This document shows, piece after piece, positions 39,901 through 51,900 of a stretch of DNA of 64,000 nt (the first letter of the stretch is position 1; each line of letters begins with the position of its first letter). A model generated the notes under the pieces. That model had not been told where the DNA came from. It saw nothing but the letters and a program-made list of their open reading frames with translations, and ran no database searches. Source of the DNA: Pipra filicauda (Eukaryota; Chordata; Aves; Passeriformes; Pipridae); assembly GCF_003945595.2 (NCBI RefSeq), contig NW_024104617.1, forward strand, positions 260,095-324,094, written 5' to 3'. The translations under genes and the position numbers were made by a program.

Positions 39901-42900
39901 CCCCTTGGTTGCTACTCTTTGAATGCAGAAGAAAATGCCAACAGTTAAGACTGTAAGTGAATTTTGGCCATTGTACCAGTACTTCTTGCAGGATTATAAA
40001 AAAAAAAAAATCATGAGAGTTATTTTTCATTTGTTTCAATTACACTTGAACGAACAATTTTACAAAAGGACATGAAGAGGCACCAAAAAGAGGCAGTAAT
40101 GGAATTCCGAGGAATGAGTGATACAAAATGGATCTTCTCAAAGCAGTATTTTTAAATTTTTTTTTGTAGCTGGTCATTTACTGAATACTCCAGTTACACT
40201 TACAACTGTGCACTGACTATACCTGGTTTATCTTTTACAGAGCTCAACTAGACAGCACAGAGCTGATGGTAAAAGACAGTTTTTCCTTTTACTGGTGAGA
40301 CCACTGTGTAATGCTGGAGAGACATCTGCACTAAGTAGGTGGATGGGCAGTCGTAGCAAACATGTTGGCTCTTTGTTCAGAGACTCATCCCAGCATGACT
40401 GTGAGAACAGCACACTCCCTTATTTGCACACCACCATGCACCCAGCTGTTTTTCGGGTGACCTGCTTTTTCAACTCTCTCTGAGTTTCAAGTCACCAAGG
40501 ATGCAGAGGCATGTGGTGCCTCCAGTGTGCCAGGGGCAGCCTCTGGCTGTGCCTGGATCTGCATGTGCAGGCTGTTTGTACAAATAGTGAGTCTTTTCTT
40601 AGGGGCAGCCTCAGGGCATCCCTTAAAAAATGTTGTAAACATATCCATTGAAATGAACTGAATGAGTAATTTCAATACAGTTAGTCATCCATCTTCATCT
40701 TTGTGAGAGAAGAGCTTTTGAAAGAAATCATGAAGAGGTCCTGTGTGCCAAAGCTTGGCTGTTTTCCTTCCAGTGATAGCAAACAGTCTGATAAAATACT
40801 TTCTCTTGCCCTGTATGCCTTTATTCACTTAATTTTTTAATTATTCATAAATGGCTTAAATAACTGTGAGCAGAATACTGTATTATCTATAAAAGGTATC
40901 CATTTGCACATAATATTCCTGATGCTTACAATACTGTCAAGAGAGCTTACATAAATCTGCCTTGCCAAAATACCTGTGGCAGAGCTGATGTACTGTTAAG
41001 TGGAATGAAAATGCCTTTAATACAACTGTTGGGCCAACTCAACTCTCTTAAGTAGGATCTCCTAGCCCTGCAATAAGATCCTCTTGGGTACATTCCCGAA
41101 CCAACAAAGAACTTTTTGCAGGACCAAGGGGACCATGACCTTAGTTGGCTTATACATGTTTTCAAGCACAGTAAAACTGTTACAAGCTGCTCTTTCTAAG
41201 TGCTTTCCATCATAGTGGTGTAGTTTTTTACCAACTCCTTGCTAAGAACAAAAATAATACTATTTAAAGTGAATTTAAAAGTGAAATAGGCCTAGAAGTC
41301 ACATGCAGCACACTGGAAGTTAGGACTTGAGGCAGAAATTAGGAAAAACTTAGTCTCAAAGTGCCAATTGTTAAAACCAGGCAACTGCAAAAGGTGTCCA
41401 AATTTGATGAAATCAGTAGGATTTTCCATCTGGAAGACAAAATTCTCTAGGAGTTTCAGAAGAGTCTTAGAAGTAACCTCAGAAGTAGATTCTGCTGCAG
41501 TTCAGAGGACAGAGAAGTCCATCCCACAGATAAACCAGTTCAGTTCTGTTAAGCAGTGACAGACTGTATCCATTCCACTCAAAGTTAACAGAGTTGCCAC
41601 CTTTTGCAGAGCAGTCTACTAGTCCAAGTCTTTTCCTGGTAGAAAATGGGAAGCCTGGATTTTCAGATCTTCTCTAGTGTGAACGGGCACAGATGCAGAT
41701 GTGTGAAGCTCTGAAGTGCAGCTCAGCCCCACTGCTACTGGTATTCTTGTATCTGTGGGGTTAGTGCACAGCAACCTCTCCACTGAATTTGGTCTGGACT
41801 GCAACAGTAAGGAGGTCAGAAGGAAAACAGGCAAAGATGAACACCCTGACTCCAACTAGTGATGAGGTCTGTCAGTTGAAAGGATACAGCTGGAGTTCCT
41901 GTCCTTTGTTTTTTATTTTTCACTACCCAGTGCACACAAGGAAGCTAAAGGAACTAAGAAGTGAACTGCTGTGTCCAAAGGTCATATAAGAAAGTAACAA
42001 CAGAGAACAAAAAGAGAATGAAAAAGCATATTCTTGCATGCCTGACCTCTTCTGAGTACTTTTTCCATAGAACATAATAGGATAAAACAAGGCTAGATGA
42101 ATAACATTAAGAACAAGGTTGGTTACGCTGTGAATCAACCAAAGGAAGTCGTAGATGCTTTACTGATTAAGTCATACAAAAATTAAACTTTCATGGCCCT
42201 AAGAACATAGTAAACAACCAAATGGCAAAAGTGCAGGCAAGTAGATTAAATGCCTCCCATCTTTCACAAGTATACCACCACTGTGAATGTTTCAAGGCTT
42301 TCAAGATCTCTTTTCAGACCATCAGTTAAGCAAAGTCAAAGGATACAAGTGATCAGGACTTACCTCTTGGCCATCTTTGTCTCTGGTGTCTTCTGCATGG
42401 CCAGCTACTGTGGAGAGGAACTGCAGCAGCCGGTGTAGGGTATCGCAGTTACAAGGAGGTAGAAGATAAATGAGAAGCTGTAAGGTGCTTAGCTGTTCAT
42501 CTGGCTCTAATACTAAGAGGGGAAAAAATATATTCTAAGAAAATCACTCCAACTAACCTAAAAGAAGAACAAATAGACTGTTCCAAGCCCAAGGAAAGGC
42601 ATAAGAATAGCTTTGTTTAAGGATCATTTCCCTTAGAACGTCAGAAGAAAAAGAGAAAACTTGAAGGAAATATCAAAAGTGCAACAACTACTATTATGAG
42701 ATTTTTGCCTTGGTTGATAAACATTTCACTCACAAATTCATAGGAACTTTTCTCATTCTATAAGAGAGCAAAATCCATGTTGCACATTCCATTGCTGCAA
42801 CTGGACTCCAAAATTCTGCTTACTTTTCTATTTACTCCATTCATTTAAGTACAGCTCCTGGTATATACAGTAGCTGGCAAGCATCCCAGTCAGGTTTCAG

Positions 42901-45900
42901 TATAGCCATTTTTAATCAGTTTTCTTACAATTTTGCATCTTACAGAGGTCCTGGGAGATTGCAAAAGCAAGTAGAGATATAAAGGATATTCTGCAAACAC
43001 CATCACTCGAACCTCAATGGTAGCCAGTGAGACAAGACAGAGGCAGGATCTCACACATGGGAGCTAGAAAGATTCTGAAGAACACAAACCGGGCAGCAGC
43101 TGAAGCTTGAAGGGTCCAACTTTACTTTTTCCTAAATTTGTGAGAGTCTGCACTCAGGCAACACATCGTACTTAATATGATGCCTTTGAGGACCATTAAC
43201 TATGAAGAAACTTGAATATTTTAAGCTAGGATGGAATTTTGGTCAGTGAACAGCTCTAAAAATTTTAAGATACTGGGATTCAAACTGGAGTCTGTGATCA
43301 GGTACTGCTGAACCAATGACAGGGTCAGATTTTAATAGATAACACGAATCACATCCTATATACAAATGCAAAAATATGTATGAGTGAAATAGTTGCTGTT
43401 CTAGTTTTCTGGATTACACTTACACAGTATGAACACAAAGGAAAAACCTCAGTAAATTTATACTAAAGGATATACTATATTATTTATATTATATACAATA
43501 TTATATATATAACCTACACTATAGTATAGCATATTATATATAGTATAGTATATTAGAATATACTATATTGTTTATAATACATTATACAAATATTTGGAGC
43601 AAATCAAGGGTAAAGCCCTAAATGCACAGAATAAAAGAAGATGATTAGTAGAGATAAAAGAATTCAATCAGGTTAGTTTTTCAAAATTGGTAAATAAAGA
43701 TGCTGCAGAGCTCACAGACAGTATTGATGAAAGGTGTATAAAGCTCTCTGGTGAGAAGCGGGTCAGGCATGTCACGCAGAAATTCCTTTAACAAAGCAGC
43801 AACATCATGAATGCTGTGCTCTTCATCTAATACAACATCTATGCCTCGGTCAAACTCTTCGCGTAACTGGAAAAGAACATGACAGAAAACCACAGTCACT
43901 TACTGTCCCAATTAATACATCCCAACATAGAAAATCTTTTAAGAAGTAGATTTACTAATTTTCACTTTTGAGCTTGGGCATGATTAGTTTTTGGTAAGGT
44001 CAAAGATATAATTCATGTGTAATTGTTGTTTATTTCATGATACATGACTTAAGGTTTGTACTACACTGCAATAAAATATAGCTTTTTCTTTCCAGCTAAT
44101 AAATGACACTTTTACATGAAAAAATGTGCCCAAGTATAATTTTTGCAGAAATGCAAGATTCATATCAAAGGCAGAAACCAGGGAGAATAAGGAAAATTGA
44201 AAGAAAGGCTTTCTTATACCACCTTACTGCATTATCCCTAGAACCAGAAAAACTAAAATTGCATTTCATAACATTTACAATTTTGTACAAAAACGTTAAT
44301 AATAAGAAAATGTTAATATCCACCAAACTCACGTTTCTCTTGTGATTTAAGACTCTACGTAAGGATAGCAGCAAGAAGACAGGTTTACTCAAATGGCACG
44401 GCACTCGTCCACATACACCTTGTTCTGCCTTTTAATTTAGTTATATTCACTAAGTGATCATCATTACGGAGTTAACATTACAAGGTATTGCTACTTTTTT
44501 TCCAGCTATGGTCCTCAGACAAATTCCATATAATTCAAAGGCATCATGCTTCCAAAAGGCAGAAGAAATTCCTCTTCCACATCCAAGATACCTTATGAAG
44601 AGAAAAGCCTGCCCTTCTGGAGAGATTTCCCAGCACCAAGAGCAGAATGCTTTCCTCAGGTTGACAGCTCCACTTTTTACTCTTTTCATTTTGAAAAGAG
44701 TCAAGATGTTTTAAAACTATTTCCTAGAGAAAATTCATACCTTTGCTAACATTATGAGGTATCACAATCTATCTTCTCAGAGAGTAATTACAGCTAAACC
44801 TTACTAAAAAAGGAAATTTGAGGTATCAGATTTCTTTACCAGGAATATTACAGACATACCAAAAAGAGGAAAGAAGCTAAGTCACAAGCAAACTATGTGC
44901 CTGTGATAATTTGTGGCAAATCCTATGTGCAAATCTATCTTGAGTGTGTACAGCATGAAAATTCTGTGTTTTCAGTTGAAATTGTCTTTCATAATGACTG
45001 TGAAAGGCATTGTCTGAAAATCACAGCCTCCATTCTAATTTATTAGGATTACTTTTAACATTATTCATATCAGTCATTACTAATAATGAATAATTATTCT
45101 ACTAAGACCAGAATATGTTCTTTATCTAGTATTATGCTTCCCCCTGCTGATTTGTGGTCAAAGATTTTTCAGTGCCAACTTGAGGACTTCATTCCTGGCT
45201 CGATTCTACTCTCCAGACTGGTGGCAAATGTAGAACATCTCCATGGAGCACCATGAATTAGCTCAATCCAGAAGATTTCTTCTGCATTTACTGCCCAAAA
45301 GCAGCTGAGGAAACAGCTTAGCACTGCATCAGGAATTGAGACTTCCCAAATAGCTGCCTAAATCATAAACTGCTGTAACAGCCTTGAATAGGGCATTTCT
45401 GATATCTAATGAGGCCTATAGAGATGTCCTACGCAGCACAATATCAGATAAGCTTTGGTGAGACATTGTCACATTTCAGGCCCAGGTACCACAGCTGTTT
45501 AAAGTGTGTATTTTTAAGTTTAAACTTTAGGTCTCTCAGACTCCACTCAGAGGGAATACTTTCAGACTTTTGGAAGATACTTATGTTGAACTACAGCATC
45601 CACTGGAGCTTATGATATGAGAGATGAGGACATCCCAATGCACCAGACCTACCACCTTGAGTCAACACGAGGTGTTTGCATCTTTGTCCTACACCCCACT
45701 GAATGTGAAGGAGGAGGTTTGTAATAGGTGCACTTGTTCTAGATTTTCTCTTCCTTATGTATTTATTGCAATAAACTACAGTGGAAACATTACATTTTCT
45801 AACTGGGAAAGGAAGGAAAACAAAAATATGCTTACTTTCTAGACAAGGAAAACTAGTGAACAGCTGCAAAAGCACACCAAAATCTGAGTCCTGGGTTTGG

Positions 45901-48900
45901 CTTTCCATGGTTCAGAAAATGAGTGGAATTTTAATTGAATCCAGACTTTCCCATGTGTTCATGTTGACAGCATTTATTATTGTAACTGCAAGGGCCAAGC
46001 TGATGCTTCCTTGTTGTTTAATGAAATATATCAGTTTATGTAGTTCAATAAATTAGTCAGTGTAATAGAACACATAGATACCCAAATCTTTTTATTTCCT
46101 CACCTTTTGAAAACACAAGAAAAATTGGTGAAAGTCATTGATGTTCAAAGTAAAGCTTAGTTCACAAGTAAATGATAGAAGCTCTCTGCTTCCAGAGGTA
46201 TGATGCAATTATACTCACCCCTAAATGATAATATATGTTTTGACATTAAAGCTTGCAAGGCAACTTCAATACTTTATCTAGTTCAGTGCTGACCTAACAA
46301 CTGCCTCTGCAGACCATGAATGTTTTTAGCTTGGTGTTACACCAGCCACTCAACAACAGAAACTGCTAGAGAATAAGCTACAAACCAGCAGGCTATACTG
46401 TCCTACCAGCCAAAATCAATTCAGTTTAGCTACTCAAGGTAACTTGACAGAGCGACAAAACATTACACTGTTTTTGCAACAAAGTACTTCTGGGATCAGA
46501 TGCAGTCAAGCTTTCTTTTGTTTTTTTTTCTGTTTGATGCTTTTTGTCTTATACTTCCTGGGAGGGGTATTTTTCTGTAACGTTTTATCCCCTCCTTAAA
46601 CATCACACAAACATCAATTACTATTTCTTACTGCTCTAACTCAATGTATTCCCAACTTCTGGAAATAACAATGCAATATCTAGGGGTGAGGTAACACCCA
46701 CTTCTGACTTTGTCTCTGAAACCTAATTGTACACCACCTTTGATTTTTCATCATTTGGCTGAAAATAAGACTTGGAAGGACCTGCTCTGACCTTCAAGTT
46801 TAGTAGGGGTAAAAGAGAGGTGACATTTAGGAGCAGCAATCTGAGGGTCAAAGAGGTTGTTCTGTACTTGCATGTTTTCTCATACCGTGAGTTTTCCAAA
46901 AAAGATTTACAGTTTGAGTTTACTTTGGGAGCTTCAGCTGTTTCCGAGATGAAATGAACAGCCAAGTTGTTTTTTTTTTTCCCTACAGTGTAACCTTTGG
47001 AAAATTTCATCAGTGTGGTCTGTTTGGATCTCCAACCCTGTGATACTTTTGCAGAGCAAAACATAACAGACTGTTAACCTGCTGAGAACCTGACAAGGAT
47101 TTCACCAGATGTAAAAGATACATGAAATGGCCTGTTATGAGCCATCAGAAAAAGAAGTCACTGATCCAGAAACCCTGAAATTCACCAGGTGATGGATAGG
47201 GAGGAAATCACAACAAATGGAATCGGATTTGTTTGTATCGTAGCTGGAAGGAAAACCGTATCGTAGAAGGAAAACCATATCCATATCCACTCACCTGTCG
47301 TACTCTCTTTTTTGAGCTTCCAACTCTGAATATTCCTACTGTCTGGAGACCTGCAAGTGTAGCACATCATAAAACTGTTTTATCATTAAATTTTCTCCTG
47401 ACAATTGCATTCAACCCAAGCAATCTGAACTATATGTGTACTTAAAAGAATAATAAAAAAACTAGTAACATATTTCTCTACAAACTTGTACTTACCAGGC
47501 TGAGGCAAGACTCAGTTGTGATTAAGAAGCCATCCACTGTGGTTTTTAAGGACCTCACCTAATCTGCAAAATGGTATCTCTGTGACATTTCTTGTGATGC
47601 CATTTTGGTAGTGCCACTGCTGCTGCATGAGGAACAGAGGTATGCAGAGAGTGAGGCACTGCTCAGGGTTTGGAGGTGGCACTTCCAGGACTGTCATCCA
47701 AGGGAACAGGTTATAAAATAACTAAACGTGTGAGCATTGAGCTGTGTCTTTGGATACAGGAAGCAGTCGGTGTTTGGGGTTACTCACTGGCTCTATAGTG
47801 CCTGTCAAGACAAAGTTGAGTTTCCTTCAAAGGGACATAAATAGGGCACTCAGGCAGACTATGAGAGGCAAGAACTCTACGTGGGAGTTGTACACTTTAT
47901 AGGGTAGGAACAGTTTTTATACAGAGGGAAAGCTATAAAGAAGCAAAGTGCAGAAGTGTGTCATTTAGACTTAAAGTGATTTGGAATGGGTGTTGCCTGC
48001 TGTTCCATAAGAAATTAGTTCAAACCTTCATCTAGCTCTGTAGATACCACCAGAGTATCAAACAAACAATAACATGGTTATCAAATGGACATACTTTGCA
48101 GACTAACAGGACCAAAAAAATTTGAGAGTAAATGCTACCCTAGAGGTGACATGGCCTTTAGCAATGGCAATGTGAGTGGAAATTTTAGAGCCTTAAGGAG
48201 CTGTATACTTAATATAATTTTACAGAGTTATACATTTTCGCAAAAAGGATGAAATTATCTATAAGCTACACTTATAACGAAGGGATGTGTCACTTTGCAA
48301 TGGTGTTTGGAGTTGCAGATTTTCATCAGAGAAATTCAGACAGGATTCTGCTTTCTTGTTTTGAGTCTCAATGTGACACATCACTTCAGATCTTCTGTCT
48401 TTGATTAACAGAATATTACACTGATGGAATACCATTTAGTAAACCTAGAGACATTAGCAGGGAATCATCCTAGATGGAGATACACACATTGGGCAAAACC
48501 CACAGGCTGGTTATCAGTCCCTGCATAGACATACAGTATTTGTTCTACACTTGACTCCTACAGGGAGTCAAGCTTTACATCTCTGAGACATGATGCCAGG
48601 AAAGACAGGTAAGGTGAACAAGGACAGCAGCTTTTATGGCTAAAAACATAACCATTTTTTGTCATATAATGTTCAAAATTATCGTTCAAAGCATTTATCA
48701 GAAAATGCTGATGATTTGTTGCTGAAAAATCAGCCTAAAGGCTTTAGAAATCAGAAAGGCTTAGGAATCAGAAACTTGGTCCATCATGTAGCCTTGAATA
48801 ATGTTCCTACAGGATTCTTGCTAGAACTGGAAGTCCTCTATGATCCCAGTGAGCAAACAGTGATGTCCATCTTTTGCAATCTTTAAATTTCTCTAAGTCG

Positions 48901-51900
48901 TTCAGTCGCAATGACTGTCTTGTGGACAGCAGATTAAATTGAAAAATGAAGAACATCACTATTTGCCTCAAATTATATCATATTATTGTGTTGTGGGGTA
49001 CTACAGTGCACTCTTAGACAATGAACTCATAATAAATTTCCTTTGAGAGAAAACTTCCATGTAAAGCAAATATTTTAGTAAAGAGTGTTGTACAGAAAAG
49101 AATCATTGTTATGACAGTGGGTTAAGGGGATCAAAAAAATTATCACAGATGATCAAGTGACATAAAATCACAATATCCAAATGATACTCAGCTGAATGGT
49201 TTTTTGGCTGACTCAGATACTTTTATGTTCTCCAGACTCAGCTATCCTTGCTTAAAGGGATGCAAGTCATTCATCTCAACCTTAATCATCCAACACTTAT
49301 TCATCAGCCATGGTATCTAATCTCTGTAAAAGACTAACAGTGACTATCTTTTGCAGTGTTCCTTGATATATTTGTAAGCAACACAGTTTTCAATTACAAA
49401 TTATGAAAGCTCAGCATTGTCGTTTAAATTGCAGTCCCTCATCTGCAAAAGCCTTTCATTCAGAGTCAGTAAATTATTTCTTTCTGGTGAAATTAGGCAT
49501 CAAATGCATCATTTGGTGTTGCAGTCACCATTATTTTATGGTTTGTTTATTATCTGACCACGTGATAACTCTGTCTTGCTGCAGCCAAGTTATTTCAATT
49601 CTCATTAAAAAACTTTACAAGACTAAGATAGTTTGGCAGAGATGCTGAACAGATACCTTGACTGACTATTGTTTCTGCATTACATAAAGCTGTGGGAGGT
49701 TCGTGACTGGACAACCATGAAGACACGAGAAGAATATTGGCAGGAGTCTGTAACTCCCTTTGGAGAGAGCAGGCCTGAGCCTTAGGCTGGTCAGGAGGAA
49801 TCAAGTCAGAGACAAACTGAGTAGTCAGACTTCAAGCCTTGTAGAGAACAGGAAAAAGCTTCTCGAAGCTTAATATATATTTAGCATGGGATTTTTTCTT
49901 TTTCTGTCTTCAAATATCAGAAGTCTTGCACTGTAGTATAAACAGTTCATTTAGCTCTCACATCATAAGATCCACTGGTTGTGAAGAATGACTCCAGACT
50001 GACTGGCACATTTCAAACTTTTATTCTCAAGGTATAGGTAAACCTGTGGGGTGTGAAGAGTCGTTCCTGCAGAGCTGAGCACACCAATAAAAGATGAGTG
50101 ACCTCCAAGAAAATCTCTATCCCCACACTCTATGGGCCAGTTTCCAAGCTTGTAGCACAGAGTCCTAGTTAGGGAATTTATCATCTAAGTACGAGACAAG
50201 TAAGTCTCATACTGTAAGTGAGACTATCTTTAGTAAGAGGCAAAATAGGAGGGAAAGTGTCTAACTTTCAAAGATGACCTTGCAATTGGAAGCATATAGT
50301 TTCTTCTTAAAATGTGCATTTATTTATATTATAGTAAAAATACATCTGCCCCTCCTGGGAAAACAAAATATTCTTACCATGCTTTTCCAAGTGCTGGCAG
50401 CAACTATCTACAAGCCGGGGAACCTGCCTGTAAATAGGGTTCAGGCTTAGTTTCTTATCTCTTGCCTTTTCTTTCTTGCTCTGGGCTTCTGCTGGCAAAG
50501 ACAGCTGTAGAGCCTCCAACAATCGTGACTGATTGTCATCAAGATCTGTAATAGAGTCTACAGACATCGCACCCTGTAAAACACACACACATGAATAATC
50601 AGTATGGTTGGAGAAATATAAACATCATAGGACCTCATCTAACAAAGAATTTGCCTACCTGCATTTTAAACAAACTAATATGAAAATATAATTTGCTACA
50701 AAGGTTTTATAAATTAATGAAGTTATAATACCAGTGTAATGGATGGGAAAATCACAATGGTACCAATGCTATTCTTAACATATTACAAGAAATACAAATC
50801 AAGATATTGGAAAACCTAAGTGCTTTCCACTCATTTGCCACATCTTTTTACTGTTATAAACCTGCACATACTGCAGGACAAGGGTGAATCATGGTCTGTG
50901 TGTGTACATCAGCAGTACCATATTTACGTGCATGGAGACAAATACACATTTTTAAACCTGATTCCCCTACTTCTTCTGTAGCTTGGACCATTGTATCAGT
51001 GAAACTCATGCAAACAGATTTAAAACTATACATTATATACAGTCAAGAGTTAATATCACAAATACATACAGCTGTGGAGTTTGAATTAATCCCACATTAT
51101 CACAGAACAAAGACACACCAGAGAAGCAGAGGGGTAATATTCTTTAGATAATTCTACTTCATGTATCTTCATATTTCAAAATCATTAAAATTCCAATGAA
51201 AGCTTTGAAAGCTATGTTTGGATTACAGCAAGGCACAGAAGTTCAAGCAGTCTGTAAAGGAAAAAGCAGTACAAGCAGCAGGAGGTTTATGGCATGTTTC
51301 AATGTTCACACTTGAAAAACAAGTGGTTTTTTTTTCAAACCACAAGATTACTGTCACTTCAAAATTACCAATTTCCTCAACTGTTATTAAACTTATCAGG
51401 CAGAAACATTTTAGAGGACATATAGGCTTACAAATAATAATAAAACAAAAAGAAAATTTTGGGGGTTTATTCCTATTAAAAATATGTTGTAAAGTTTTTT
51501 CTTTCTTTCCAAAACACAGCACAAATTTTACAGTAACATAAAAAGTACTGTACAGGGATCCAGTGTGTCATGTAAAGAAGAAAATGTAAATTCCTACTCA
51601 AAACTTTGCTGACAACTATAGTTTCTTAAAAGCACACTGTTCTGATGACAGGTATTTTATAGACTGCTAGTTAGATCTCAATGTGTATTACATGAGAACA
51701 TTACAGCAGCCTGCAAGGGAATTTCAAGCTCTAGAAGTATTTTCTTCCATCAGCCCAGCCAACCAAACTTTACAAATATTTCCAACTCATAAAAAGTCCA
51801 ATGAGATTTCAAATTCATTAAAAATTTCTAGTTTGTAATGTCTTTTCAAAAAAAACATTTAACTTACCAGGTATAATTATGTTTCTTATAACTCATGGAA

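Noticed and set aside
45139..45150. TCAGCAGGGGGA on the minus strand, CTCF-like
   Set aside because: Two mismatches to the core consensus.
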